Notes under the pieces: generated by a model
Seen by the model: only the letters and a program-made list of their open reading frames with translations
What the model was told of the DNA's origin: nothing
Databases searched by the model: none
Shown here: positions 1 through 8,490 of the stretch, piece after piece
How positions within the stretch are numbered: the first letter of the stretch is position 1
How the letters are laid out: every line of letters starts with the position of its first letter
Made by a program: the position numbers and the translations under genes
Assembly (NCBI GenBank): GCA_902492555.1
Contig: CABUMH010000016.1
Coordinates: 1-49,502 of the forward strand
Reading direction: 5' to 3'
Length of the DNA: 49,502 nt
Source of the DNA: Eisenbergiella sp900555195
GTDB taxonomy: Bacteria; Bacillota; Clostridia; Lachnospirales; Lachnospiraceae

Positions 1-134
1 CGCAAATTTTGAGCGATTTGTCAAGCGTTTTTTGAAAAAAAGTGGGTGATTTTTTAAGATAGGGGTCGGAAAGCCTTATAAAATCGGGGCTGAGGATTCC
101 GAGAAGTTATTCATAAAGAAAAGGAGGAACGTAT

Positions 135-1043
135 ATGAAACCGGTTGAACTCAAAGGCATTATCCCGCCAATCATCACGCCCATGCACGAGGATGAAAGC
201 ATCAATGTGCCCGAACTGCGGCGTCAGGTTGACCGTATGATTGAGAACGGCGTCCATGCCCTGTTCCCGTTCGGAACCAACGGAGAAGGCTATATCCTCA
301 CCGCGAAGGAAAAGCAGCTCGTATTGGAAACCGTCGTGGAACAGTGCAACGGCCGGGTTCCCGTCTATGCGGGCACCGGATGCATCTCCACCAAGGAAAC
401 CATCGAGCAGAGCAAAATGGCGCAAGCCGTAGGCGCGGATGTACTGTCCATCATCACTCCCAGCTTCGCCGCCGCCAGCCAGGACGAACTGTATGAGCAT
501 TATAAAGCCGTAGCGGAAGCGGTCGATATGCCCATTGTCCTCTACAACATCCCTGCCCGTACGGGCAATGCCCTGGCGCCGGCCACAGTGGCTCGTCTGG
601 CCCAGATCGACAACATCGTCGGAGCCAAGGATTCCAGCGGCAACTTTACCAACATTCTGGGATACATTGATGCAGGAAACACCAAACCCAACGGAAAATT
701 CTATACCCTCTCCGGCAATGACCAGCTGATCATCTGGACGCTTCTTGCAGGCGGGACAGGCGGAATTGCAGGCTGCGCCAACGTATATCCGCATACCATG
801 GCTTCCATCTATAACCTCTTCATGGAAGGCAAGATAGAGGAAGCGAAGGCGGCCAATGCCAGCATCCAGAGTTTCCGCGCCTGCTTCAAGTACGGCAATC
901 CCAATACCATCGTAAAAACCGCAACCCGTCTGCTGGGCTATGATGTAGGCCCCTGCCGCGCACCGTTCAACCAGGTTCCGGAAGAAGGAATCAAGGCGCT
1001 GAAGAAGGTTCTCGCTGAGAACGAAGCCAAAGGCATGCACTAA
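135..1043 (+). CDS. DapA-family (dihydrodipicolinate synthase / N-acetylneuraminate lyase superfamily) aldolase
   Basis: A 302-residue class I aldolase of the DapA/NanA TIM-barrel family, which forms or cleaves C-C bonds of 2-keto acids through a Schiff-base lysine. Seen: the phosphate/carboxylate loop FGTNGEG near residue 47, the YNIPARTG tyrosine motif near 137, and the Schiff-base lysine in GAKDSSGN near 165. Length is normal for the family. The ATG has an AAAGGAGG ribosome site 6-7 bases upstream. It is the first gene of an operon with a PdxA-like dehydrogenase and a permease. That context argues against lysine biosynthesis (true dapA) and for catabolism of a sugar acid or hydroxy acid. 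The exact substrate cannot be read from sequence. Confidence 0.9.
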   Translation: MKPVELKGIIPPIITPMHEDESINVPELRRQVDRMIENGVHALFPFGTNGEGYILTAKEKQLVLETVVEQCNGRVPVYAGTGCISTKETIEQSKMAQAVGADVLSIITPSFAAASQDELYEHYKAVAEAVDMPIVLYNIPARTGNALAPATVARLAQIDNIVGAKDSSGNFTNILGYIDAGNTKPNGKFYTLSGNDQLIIWTLLAGGTGGIAGCANVYPHTMASIYNLFMEGKIEEAKAANASIQSFRACFKYGNPNTIVKTATRLLGYDVGPCRAPFNQVPEEGIKALKKVLAENEAKGMH

Positions 1044-1066
1044 TAAGGAAAGACGAGGATAAACAC

Positions 1067-2155
1067 ATGACTAAAAAACCCATTGTCGGCATTACGATGG
1101 GCGATCCTGCGGGCAACGGCCCTGAGATCACCGTCAAGGCCCTGGCGCATGCCGATATCTATGACCGCTGCCGCCCCATTGTGGTGGGCGACGCAAAAAT
1201 GATCGAACAGGCGGCTGGATTTGTCGGCCGCCCCGACATCCGGATCCACCGCTGTGCCGAAGTATCCGATGCACAGTTTACCCCCGGCGTCATCGATGTG
1301 CTGCACATGGAACTGATTCCGGACGTGGCCTCCTTTCCCATCGGCCAGGTGAGCATAGAAGGCGGCAACGCCGCTTTCCAGTGTGTGAAGCGGGTGATTG
1401 AACTGGCCCTGGCCAAAGAAGTGGACGCCACCTGTACCAACGCCCTGAACAAAGAAGCCATGAACAAGGCGCTGGAATTCTATCACGGCGAAAAATCCGA
1501 CGGGCATACGCATTTTGATGGGCACACCGAAATCTATGCCGCCTATACGAACACCAAAAAATATACTATGATGCTGGCCCATCATGACCTGCGTGTCGTG
1601 CATGTATCCACGCATGTCTCCCTGCGAGAAGCCTGCGATCGGGTAAAAAAGGCGCGCGTTCTTGAGGTGATCGAAATCGCTGATAAGGCATGTAAAGATA
1701 TGGGCATCACACAGCCTAAGGTTGCCGTCGCGGGACTGAATCCGCACTGCGGAGAAAACGGGCTCTTTGGGACAGAAGAAATAGAAGAAATCAAACCGGC
1801 CATTGAGGCTGCCAAGGCTGAAGGGATCAATGCCATCGGCCCCATCCCGCCGGACAGCGTATTCTCTGAAGCACTGGGAGGCTGGTATGATATCGTGGTC
1901 TGCATGTACCACGATCAGGGCCATATCCCGCTCAAAACCATCGGCTTCGTCTACGACCGCGAGAAACAGGCATGGAAGGCCGTAGAAGGGGTGAACGTCA
2001 CTCTTGGCTTGCCGATCATCCGCACCAGCGTGGACCACGGTACCGGATTCGCTCTGGCAGGCAAGGGAAGCAGCAATGAACTGAGCCTCGTGAACGCCAT
2101 AGACTATGCTGTGCGTATGGCCAATGGTAGAAAGGCGCAGGAAACAATGAAGTGA
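1067..2155 (+). CDS. pdxA2: PdxA2-like 4-phospho-hydroxyacid (threonate/erythronate type) dehydrogenase
   Basis: A 362-residue member of the PdxA family, NAD-dependent metal enzymes that oxidise and decarboxylate 4-phosphohydroxy-threonine or, in the PdxA2 branch, 4-phospho-threonate or -erythronate to dihydroxyacetone phosphate. Seen: N-terminal GDPAGNGPEI, the metal-site histidines in FDGHTEIYA, NPHCGENG and YHDQGHIPLK, and a C-terminal DHGTGFALAGKG. It starts 23 bases after the aldolase and ends 13 bases before the permease, so it is co-transcribed. No pdxJ or other B6 gene is near, which favours the catabolic PdxA2 role (inference). The kinase that normally supplies its phosphorylated substrate (DUF1537 type) is not in the window and could lie upstream of position 1. 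Confidence 0.85.
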   Translation: MTKKPIVGITMGDPAGNGPEITVKALAHADIYDRCRPIVVGDAKMIEQAAGFVGRPDIRIHRCAEVSDAQFTPGVIDVLHMELIPDVASFPIGQVSIEGGNAAFQCVKRVIELALAKEVDATCTNALNKEAMNKALEFYHGEKSDGHTHFDGHTEIYAAYTNTKKYTMMLAHHDLRVVHVSTHVSLREACDRVKKARVLEVIEIADKACKDMGITQPKVAVAGLNPHCGENGLFGTEEIEEIKPAIEAAKAEGINAIGPIPPDSVFSEALGGWYDIVVCMYHDQGHIPLKTIGFVYDREKQAWKAVEGVNVTLGLPIIRTSVDHGTGFALAGKGSSNELSLVNAIDYAVRMANGRKAQETMK

Positions 2156-2168
2156 GGAGGAAGATCGT

Positions 2169-2849
2169 ATGACAACCCATATGATTATCGCTCTGGCAAT
2201 CACTGTATTCATGATTATTATAATCATGACGGATAAACTGCCCTTCGGCGCGCCGCCCCTGCTCGCGTGCCTGCTGCCTGTCGTTTTCGGAATTACCGAT
2301 ATCAAAGGGGCTTTCACCGGCTTTTCCAACGCCACGATCGTTATGCTGGCGGAATTCATGGCGCTCATCGCCGCCCTGCAGAAAACCAGTTTCATCGCAG
2401 GTTTCAAGAAAACCATGTTCAACATGGCCAACAAAGGCGGCTTTAAAGCTTATGTGCTCATGATCCTCGTGGTCATGCTGGCCTGCAGCCTGTTCGGCAC
2501 CGGCTCCACCGCCTACTATGTGCTGACCATCGGCCTGCTCTCCACGCTGCCCTACAGCAAGAAGCTCCCTCCGTCCAAGGTCATCATGACCGCCGGGTTC
2601 GCCGCAAACCATCCGTTGATCCCCTTCAATACAGCGCTGCAGTACGGAATTGTAATCGCTGTATTAAACAGCGCAGGCGTTCTCGCCAATGTATCCGTGG
2701 CCAAATTCGCCGTAGTGAACTTCTTCCTTTCCATGGGCTTCCTGCTGAACTGCCTGATTCAGTACAAGTTCCTGCCTGACCATCCCATTGCTGCAGCATC
2801 CGATGATGCGCTGGCACAGGGGAACGCCGCATCCACCCTTCCCAAGTAG
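2169..2849 (+). CDS. SLC13/CitMHS-like permease, N-terminal half (ends at in-frame TAG)
   Basis: A 226-residue integral membrane protein matching the first half of an ion-transporter superfamily permease (SLC13, CitMHS or ArsB-like), secondary carriers of di- and tricarboxylates or sugar acids. Seen: several hydrophobic helices and a re-entrant-loop-like motif FGTGSTAYYV near residue 103, followed by a conserved-looking loop with NHPLIPFNT. It has an excellent GAGGAGG site. The stop is TAG at 2847-2849. The next ORF continues in the same frame with no other base change and supplies the second half. The TAG lies in a hydrophilic linker between the two halves, so this may be a two-subunit carrier or a recent nonsense mutation. 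Confidence 0.8.
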   Translation: MTTHMIIALAITVFMIIIIMTDKLPFGAPPLLACLLPVVFGITDIKGAFTGFSNATIVMLAEFMALIAALQKTSFIAGFKKTMFNMANKGGFKAYVLMILVVMLACSLFGTGSTAYYVLTIGLLSTLPYSKKLPPSKVIMTAGFAANHPLIPFNTALQYGIVIAVLNSAGVLANVSVAKFAVVNFFLSMGFLLNCLIQYKFLPDHPIAAASDDALAQGNAASTLPK

Positions 2850-2858
2850 AAGGAGCAG

Positions 2859-3446
2859 GTGACTTATGTGGTATTCGTCATCGCCGTCGTCGGCATGATT
2901 CTCCAGAGCACCATCGGAGATGCGGGCTATGCGATCGCAGGCCTGTCTGTGGCTGTGCTTTTGGTGATCGGCGTGATGGACTTCAAAGAAATCCGTGACG
3001 CAATCAGCGCATCCATTATCCTCATGTCCGCAGGCGTCATCGGCGTGGCCGACGCGCTGGGCAACACCGGCCTTACAGACCTGGTAGGTTCCACCGTGGC
3101 AAATATGCTGGGAACCAACATCAATCCGTTTATCATGATCTTTATCTTCTGTGTTCTGACCAGCGTTCTGGCCACGCTGACCGGCTCCACCATCGGCACG
3201 GTTTATGTATTCGCGCCTCTGGCCATCGCCACCTGCACAAGCCTGGGCCTTGATCCCACTGCTGCGGCATGTGCGATCGTTGTCTCCGGATGGTGCGGAC
3301 ATTTCCTTCCGATCGACGGTATGCCTGCTATGATTATGGGCGTCGGCAAATACAACATTAAAGAATTCTGGAAGTTCACGATTCCCCAGTACTTCATCCG
3401 CCTGCTCGCCTTAACGGCCGGTGCGCTGGTGATGTTCCCCGTATAA
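2859..3446 (+). CDS. SLC13/CitMHS-like permease, C-terminal half
   Basis: A 195-residue hydrophobic protein continuing the permease in the same frame after the TAG at 2847. It carries the mirror motif of the first half, LTGSTIGTVYVF near residue 112, as expected for the inverted-repeat architecture of this superfamily, and ends in helices. A possible start is GTG at 2859, with AAGGAG at 2850-2855 very close; GTG at 2868 has better spacing (12 bases). This ribosome site inside the linker would allow re-initiation after the first half terminates. If the gene is nonsense-mutated, the full-length frame would be 2169-3446 (425 codons). Function as transporter of the acid degraded by the upstream enzymes is inferred from context. 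Confidence 0.75.
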   Translation: MTYVVFVIAVVGMILQSTIGDAGYAIAGLSVAVLLVIGVMDFKEIRDAISASIILMSAGVIGVADALGNTGLTDLVGSTVANMLGTNINPFIMIFIFCVLTSVLATLTGSTIGTVYVFAPLAIATCTSLGLDPTAAACAIVVSGWCGHFLPIDGMPAMIMGVGKYNIKEFWKFTIPQYFIRLLALTAGALVMFPV

Positions 3447-3462
3447 GAAAAGAGGTATCCGT

Positions 3463-3810
3463 ATGAAATGTCAATTTGAACTGGAACATATCGGCATCAA
3501 TACGCCGGATGCACAAGAAGCCGAAAAACTGGCGCAGCTTCTTTGCACGATGTTTAATCTGAAGCACCGTCACGGGCAGAAATCCGAATTTGGAGGCCCC
3601 TATTTTGAATGCATGAAAGCGCCTTTTTTAGGCAGCAACGGCCATATCGCCATGCGCACGCCAGATCTTGCGGCCGCCATGGAAGAGCTGAAAGAAAAAG
3701 GCTTCTCCTTCAACATGGGCACCGCCGCCTATACAGAAGAAGGCAGGATCAAAAACGTATACCTGGACGGTGAATTCGGCGGTTTCGCCATCCATATCAT
3801 GCAGAAATAA
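3463..3810 (+). CDS. VOC (glyoxalase/bleomycin-resistance fold) family protein
   Basis: A 115-residue single-domain vicinal-oxygen-chelate protein. Seen: N-terminal strand with the metal-ligand-type histidine LEHIGINT, a second HIA segment (GHIAMRTPDL), and C-terminal FGGFAIHIM. The ATG has a GAGG site 8 bases upstream and follows the permease by 16 bases, so it belongs to the same operon. From memory, very similar VOC domains occur fused behind KDPG/KHG aldolases in Clostridia, which would fit a role beside the keto-acid aldolase of this operon; that link is inference. Substrate unknown. A strong hairpin follows the gene. Confidence 0.75.
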   Translation: MKCQFELEHIGINTPDAQEAEKLAQLLCTMFNLKHRHGQKSEFGGPYFECMKAPFLGSNGHIAMRTPDLAAAMEELKEKGFSFNMGTAAYTEEGRIKNVYLDGEFGGFAIHIMQK

Positions 3811-3830
3811 CAAATCCCCTTTCATAAATA

Positions 3831-3870
3831 GACCGCGGCCATGGATGAAGCAACACCCATGGCCGCGGTC
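3831..3870. terminator. Strong 14-bp inverted repeat between convergent operons
   Basis: A perfect 14-bp stem (arms 3831-3844 and 3857-3870, GC-rich, each containing CCGCGGCCATGG or its complement) with a 12-base loop, followed on the + strand by TTATAATTAT. It lies 20 bases after the VOC gene and upstream of the convergent end of galE (3966). The T tract is weak on both sides. Probably a (bidirectional) transcription terminator. Confidence 0.75.
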
Positions 3871-3965
3871 TTATAATTATAAATGCAATTTACACAATAT
3901 AATCAGAACTTATATTTCCAGCCTTTAATTCTGCAGCCTTTCCTTCAGCCATCCCCGGCCTTTGT

Positions 3966-4982
3966 TCAGTCCTCATATCCGTTCGGGTTCTGTGACTGCC
4001 ATCTCCAGGAATCCTCGCACATCTCCTTGATCCCGTATTCCGCTTTCCAGCCAAGCTCCCTTTCTGCCTTGCTGGCGTCCGAATAACAGGTAGCGATATC
4101 TCCGGGGCGGCGCGCCTGAATCACATAAGGAATCTTCACGCCTGTCGCTTCTTCAAAGTTCTTCACAATGTCGAGCACGCTGTAGCCCTTTCCGGTTCCC
4201 AGATTATAGATAGACAGTCCGGAATTGTCCTCGATCTTTTTCAGCGCCTTCACATGTCCCTTCGCCAGGTCCACCACATGGATGTAGTCCCGCACGCCGG
4301 TTCCGTCCGGCGTATCATAGTCGTTGCCGAATACGTTGAGCTGTTTCAGCTTTCCAACCGCAACCTGCGTAATATAGGGCATCAGGTTGTTCGGAATTCC
4401 GTTCGGGTTCTCCCCAATGGTTCCGCTCTTATGGGCCCCGATCGGATTGAAGTAGCGCAGAAGCACCACATTCCATTCCGGATCCGCCTTCTGCATATCG
4501 CTTAAAATCTGCTCCAGCATGGATTTCGTCCAGCCATAGGGATTGGTGCACTGGCCCTTCGGGCATTCCTCCGTGATGGGAATAACCGCAGGATCGCCGT
4601 AAACCGTAGCAGAGGAAGAAAAGATAATATTTTTCACTCCGTGTTTACGCATCACATCCACGAGAGTCAGGGTTCCTGCAATATTGTTCTCATAATATTC
4701 CCACGGCTTTGCAACGGACTCTCCTACCGCCTTTAATCCGGCGAAGTGGATGCAGGAATCGATTGTTTCTTTTTCAAAAATTTCATTCAGAGCTTCCCTG
4801 TCCAGGATATCCGCTTTATAAAAAGGAACCGATTTCCCGGTGATCTTTTCCACACGCTGAAGGGATTTTTCGCTGGCATTGCAGAGATTATCCACCACTA
4901 CCACATCATATCCCGCATTCTGCAGTTCCACTACCGTGTGGCTGCCGATATATCCGGCGCCGCCTGTTACTAATATCGCCAT
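3966..4982 (-). CDS. galE: UDP-glucose 4-epimerase
   Basis: A 338-residue extended short-chain dehydrogenase that interconverts UDP-glucose and UDP-galactose (Leloir pathway and surface polysaccharide precursors). Seen: Rossmann NAD motif GGAGYIGSH at residues 7-15, FAGLKAVGES, catalytic Ser/Tyr/Lys context SSSATVYG and NPYGWTKS (YxxxK), the RYFNPIGAH segment, and GTGVRDYIHVVDLA. Full family length. GGAGGAGACC precedes the ATG. It follows the nucleotidyltransferase by 89 bases on the same strand and is likely the second gene of a two-gene nucleotide-sugar operon. Confidence 0.96.
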   Translation of the reverse strand: MAILVTGGAGYIGSHTVVELQNAGYDVVVVDNLCNASEKSLQRVEKITGKSVPFYKADILDREALNEIFEKETIDSCIHFAGLKAVGESVAKPWEYYENNIAGTLTLVDVMRKHGVKNIIFSSSATVYGDPAVIPITEECPKGQCTNPYGWTKSMLEQILSDMQKADPEWNVVLLRYFNPIGAHKSGTIGENPNGIPNNLMPYITQVAVGKLKQLNVFGNDYDTPDGTGVRDYIHVVDLAKGHVKALKKIEDNSGLSIYNLGTGKGYSVLDIVKNFEEATGVKIPYVIQARRPGDIATCYSDASKAERELGWKAEYGIKEMCEDSWRWQSQNPNGYED

Positions 4983-5071
4983 GGTCTCCTCCTATCTGCT
5001 GCCGCTTGGGCCGCTTGGCTCCTACTGTGCGGCAGGCGGGCCGAACCGGTCTTACCGTCTTCCCGCTTCCG

Positions 5072-5992
5072 CTACTGCCATAAAACTTCCGGATATACCC
5101 CATCCGCTTTCAGCTTCGCGATGGACTCCATCACATAGGGCTTATCCTCTTTATAAGTCACTCCAAACCATTTATCCCGGGATGCAAGCACTTCTACGGT
5201 TGCCTTTCCCTGCTTCAGAAACTTATCCACCTCAATGGGGAGGAAGCATTCCGCTTTCATGGGATTCTTCTCCACTTCGGAAGCGAAGAACCTATTCACT
5301 GCCTCCTCCAGCTCCTTCAGGATGCTTGCAGAGAAGCCCCACATATTCATGGACACCGGCGTATCCAATGCAAGGGGCACATAGGTTGCGCCATCGTCTT
5401 CCGTATAGGCAGCTCCTTCCGGGGTCTTAACGATCTTGGTGCGCTCCGCAATTTCCTTCAAAAAACCATTCTCATCCGTCACGCATACGCCGCGCGCCAC
5501 AGAGCCATTATCCGTCAGCGTGTTCCCCAGTTCATATCCCACCATCGCATAACGATATTTTTCATCGTCCTGATGGGTAGTCAGGAACTCATACAGGGTT
5601 GTAAAGGCGCTTCTTCCATAATAATCATCCGCATTGATAACCGCAAACGGCCCCTTCAGCACATCCTTGCAGCAAAGAATCGCATGTGCAGTCCCCCAGG
5701 GCTTCACCCTTCCTTCCGGAATCTGAAACCCTTCCGGCACCTTATCAAGCTCCTGGAACACATATTCCACTTCCATGTGCCTGCTGACCCGGTCTCCCAC
5801 ACATTCCCGGAAATCTTTTTCGTTTTCTTTCTTAATGATGAAAACAACCTTTTCAAATCCCGCCCTGTGCGCATCATACATGGAAAAATCAATGATCTTG
5901 TGTCCCTGTTCATCCACCGGGTCGATCTGCTTCAGACCGCCGTAGCGGCTTCCCATTCCCGCCGCCAGAATTACCAATACCGGTTTATCCAT
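5072..5992 (-). CDS. Sugar-phosphate nucleotidyltransferase
   Basis: A 306-residue nucleotidyltransferase (NTP_transferase fold). Seen: N-terminal signature LAAGMGSRYGGLKQIDP with the nucleotide-binding GxGxR and lysine, plus an INADDYYGRSAF metal-binding region near residue 110. An upstream in-frame ATG at 6094 exists, but the ATG at 5992 begins the family signature and has GGGGAG 8 bases upstream, so I chose it. Placed before galE, it may make UDP-glucose or another NDP-sugar for the epimerase (inference). It lacks recognisable GalU-specific motifs, so the sugar is uncertain. Confidence 0.88.
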   Translation of the reverse strand: MDKPVLVILAAGMGSRYGGLKQIDPVDEQGHKIIDFSMYDAHRAGFEKVVFIIKKENEKDFRECVGDRVSRHMEVEYVFQELDKVPEGFQIPEGRVKPWGTAHAILCCKDVLKGPFAVINADDYYGRSAFTTLYEFLTTHQDDEKYRYAMVGYELGNTLTDNGSVARGVCVTDENGFLKEIAERTKIVKTPEGAAYTEDDGATYVPLALDTPVSMNMWGFSASILKELEEAVNRFFASEVEKNPMKAECFLPIEVDKFLKQGKATVEVLASRDKWFGVTYKEDKPYVMESIAKLKADGVYPEVLWQ

Positions 5993-6204
5993 ATTTTGCT
6001 CCCCTTCTGCGTGTTTTTCACGCGATAAGGGCTGTGAAGCGCATCTTACCAGAGAGTCGTTTCTTGTTGCGTAAAGTTTGCAGGCCTGCTTCACTCTGCC
6101 CTTTTATTTTATCTGGAATCCTGCACATCCGGCAACTGCTGTTTGTTGCATAGACTTGTCGAAATGTTAAATCAGGATTATCCATCTTTTTTATTATGCA
6201 TAAA

Positions 6205-6234
6205 ATTATAACATACTCCTCCCCATTGAAGCAA
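6205..6234 (-). promoter_or_regulatory. Promoter of the nucleotidyltransferase-galE operon
   Basis: On the minus strand: -35 TTGCTT (6234-6229), 18-base spacer, -10 TATAAT (6210-6205) with an extended TGT before it. The start would fall near 6198, leaving about a 200-base leader before the ATG at 5992. The rest of the 5993-6243 gap shows no other feature to me. Confidence 0.65.
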
Positions 6235-6242
6235 ATATTATG

Positions 6243-6555
6243 CGGGATGAGAAGTTCTGGGTACTTCCTGCCCCTTTCCATGGGAAAGATCTCCTTTGGA
6301 CGGACGGGATTCTCTACGGATGGGGTTCTCTGCACGCAGCATCAGGCTTCTTTCCGGGGCCGTCTAAAAACGCCAGTACTTTCGGGCCGTCTTTTGGCCC
6401 GTTATGTACTGCTGCGTTTTTGGCCGAGCGAGAGCGTGCCCCGGAAAGAAGCCTGATGCTGCATGCAGAGGACCCCATCCGCAGAGAATCCCGTCCGTCC
6501 AAAGGGCATCTTCTCCATGGAAAGGGGCAGGAAGTACCCAGAACTTCTCATCCCG
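6243..6555. repeat. Family A long palindrome, copy A1
   Basis: A 313-bp imperfect palindrome. The outer arms (about 118 bp each; 6243 pairs with 6555) differ at only about seven positions. The centre holds the family A core at about 6362-6442: AAAAACG (left) pairs with CGTTTTT (right), an inner CAGTAC/GTACTG pair, and a CGGGCC/GGCCCG tip stem. An unpaired right-side stretch reads GGCCGAGCGAGAGCGT. The same core recurs at 16830-17083 with unrelated arms. The right arm runs over the last codons and stop of the acyltransferase gene (stop at 6548-6550). No ORF in it looks coding. Confidence 0.9.
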
Positions 6556-7624
6556 TCACCAAATGTTTCACGACAGGGATCCTTTCTATCAGGAAGGTGC
6601 ACAGCAGCGCCGGAAGGATAAGAACCACTGTCTTCAGCAGATTGGTGGCCACGCTGTATACGGAAAACTGCAGCGCCATCCAGGGCACCAGAAGCCAGCC
6701 GAAAATCCAGTGCAGGTAGTAGATCCCCAAGGTTCGGGAGGCTACCGCCCGTATGATTCCGTCCAGAACACGGTTTTTCACCCGCAGATCCCGGCAAATC
6801 AGAAAAATCCCCAGGGCCAGAAGAATCACCGGGAGATGACGGTAGCCTTGTACGAGCAGGATCCCGTCCCAGGCAGGCGTGCGGCTGGTATACCATTTCA
6901 CTCCCCACATTCCTGCCAGACCTGTGATTGCCAGAACAGCCCCTACAGCCCTCTGCCCGGTGATGCTCCCGGTAATCACAGGGCCTGTGTGAAGCCACGC
7001 GCCGAGCAGGAAAAAGCCAAGCATGTTGGCATAAGTCCCGAAGGGATTGAGAATTTCCAGTCCCGTCAGGGAAAAGTTTCCCACAAGTCCGGAAGCAGTC
7101 AGGCCATCCAGCAGCATCTGCGCTCCGGTCAATCCATTCGTCATCAGCAGGCAGTAGACAGCGAAAAACAGGATGAGGCCGCGCCCATGCTCCCAGTCAA
7201 AGCAAAGCCTCAGCAGAGGAAAAACAATATATACCGCCAGCAATGCTTCAATAAACCACAAATGCCCCGTTCCGATTCCATCCAGGTTCCCAAATGCAAA
7301 AAGATAAAGGAACAGTTCATTTTTCCCAAAGCCATCTAACGGGACATGATTGATCGCCCCGATGGCGAACAAGTAGATCACCCGCCAGGCGAGCAATACC
7401 GCATAGATTGTGAGCGTTTTTCGGATATGCTTTTTCAGATTCAAAGGCCGGGTGAACAACAGGGCTCCATTCACCATAAAGAAAAGCGGTACCCCAGCCC
7501 AGCAGGATACCATGAACAGGTTGGCCGGAACCGTTTCCGCCAGCAGGACAAAGTGGCAGAACACTACCAAAAAAATAGCGATCACCTTTATAATGTCCAA
7601 ATATTGAATTCTCTCTCGCGCCAT
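6548..7624 (-). CDS. Acyltransferase 3 family membrane protein
   Basis: A 358-residue multi-pass membrane acyltransferase (OafA/Acyl_transf_3 type) that typically O-acylates cell-surface polysaccharides or lipids. Seen: N-terminal YLDIIKVIAIFLVVFCHF, where the histidine is the usual catalytic one, then WAGVPLFFMVNGALLF, the HLWFIEALLAVY segment, and about ten hydrophobic helices ending near YYLHWIFGWLL. AAGGAGAG precedes the ATG by 6 bases. The 3 prime end lies inside the right arm of palindrome A1. Its acceptor is unknown. Confidence 0.88.
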   Translation of the reverse strand: MARERIQYLDIIKVIAIFLVVFCHFVLLAETVPANLFMVSCWAGVPLFFMVNGALLFTRPLNLKKHIRKTLTIYAVLLAWRVIYLFAIGAINHVPLDGFGKNELFLYLFAFGNLDGIGTGHLWFIEALLAVYIVFPLLRLCFDWEHGRGLILFFAVYCLLMTNGLTGAQMLLDGLTASGLVGNFSLTGLEILNPFGTYANMLGFFLLGAWLHTGPVITGSITGQRAVGAVLAITGLAGMWGVKWYTSRTPAWDGILLVQGYRHLPVILLALGIFLICRDLRVKNRVLDGIIRAVASRTLGIYYLHWIFGWLLVPWMALQFSVYSVATNLLKTVVLILPALLCTFLIERIPVVKHLVTG

Positions 7625-7714
7625 CTCGGTCTCTCCTTCCCGGAGACGCCGGCAGGAAGAATCCTTCCCGCCATCCCCCCAGGTCCCTCATCATTCCCTT
7701 GTGCAACCGTCTTG

Positions 7715-8488
7715 TCACAGCGTAATCGTCTTTCCCGCCTTGGGCTTTGCCACCTGAATATGCGGAAAACGCGCTGCCATTTCCCGGCAGAAGCGCCTGG
7801 TATCCACCTCCGAAGAGATGGGCGGGAACGCATCATCAAAATGATCCAGCAGGATTCTCTTCGGCATCAGCCGCTCCACCACAGCACAGGCCGCCGCACA
7901 AGGTTCACTCTTTCCCTGAAAAGGCAGTACCAAAAGATCCACATTCTTCGGATATTCCGTCTGCGCATCCAGGGCCAGGCTGCCCAGGATCAGGATCCGC
8001 TTTCCCTCTGCCTCCAGACAGTAAGCCAACGTGTCCTTTCTCTCCGGGAACCGGACATGGGCCCAGGCAAGAAACAGCGCATTTCTGAGATAACGCAGCA
8101 GCCGGACAGAAAACAGGGTACGCAGAACAAGCGGCAAAGAAAAGGATACATGCGCCCCTTTATAAGCGGTAATCTTCACAGTTCCCACATGCCAGGCATC
8201 CCCGGGACGGGTGACGATGACATTGCCGCAGTCTTCCAGCCAGTCTTCCAACGTATCCGCTGCTGCCGCCGGACAATGCACAGAGGCATCCGACGCCTCC
8301 ACCAGCTGCGGGACGAAAAACAGATGATCCACATGGCCGTGGGTGACGCAGATATCCGTCACCCCTTCGAAGTCTTCCAATGTATTCGGATTGCTTCCGC
8401 CTGCCAGCTGCACGAACGGATCAAATAACAGGCGCTGGCCGCAGGACTCGATTCGGATCGACGCCGTTCCCAACCAGGTAATCTTCAT
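7715..8488 (-). CDS. MBL-fold metallo-hydrolase (UlaG-like)
   Basis: A 257-residue metallo-beta-lactamase-fold protein. Seen: N-terminal MKITWLGTASIRIE strand typical of UlaG-like members, metal motif THGHVDHLF near residue 49, a later LILGSLALD where an aspartate would act as ligand, and LLDHFDDAFPP with the last histidine. The start is two bases past the stop of the upstream CPBP gene, so the two are translationally coupled. The UlaG branch includes lactonases, phosphodiesterases and many uncharacterised hydrolases; I cannot choose among them. Confidence 0.85.
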   Translation of the reverse strand: MKITWLGTASIRIESCGQRLLFDPFVQLAGGSNPNTLEDFEGVTDICVTHGHVDHLFFVPQLVEASDASVHCPAAAADTLEDWLEDCGNVIVTRPGDAWHVGTVKITAYKGAHVSFSLPLVLRTLFSVRLLRYLRNALFLAWAHVRFPERKDTLAYCLEAEGKRILILGSLALDAQTEYPKNVDLLVLPFQGKSEPCAAACAVVERLMPKRILLDHFDDAFPPISSEVDTRRFCREMAARFPHIQVAKPKAGKTITL

Positions 8489-8490
8489 TC

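Noticed and set aside
135..1043. True dapA of lysine synthesis
   Set aside because: Operon partners are catabolic (PdxA2-like, permease) and no other lysine gene is near.
2847..2849. TAG as pyrrolysine codon
   Set aside because: TAG is used as an ordinary stop elsewhere in the window (for example hemC/cobA/hemD and dgoD), and no pyl genes or family precedent for this carrier is known to me.
6243..6555. Palindromes as ordinary intrinsic terminators
   Set aside because: Stems are 5-10 times too long, lack terminal T tracts, and copies A2 and B2 lie between divergent genes where no terminator is needed.
6240..6719. Open frames through palindrome A1 (and matching ones through A2) as coding
   Set aside because: The two copies give similar peptides only across the shared core, on both strands, and differences follow base pairing, not codon position; no ribosome sites.
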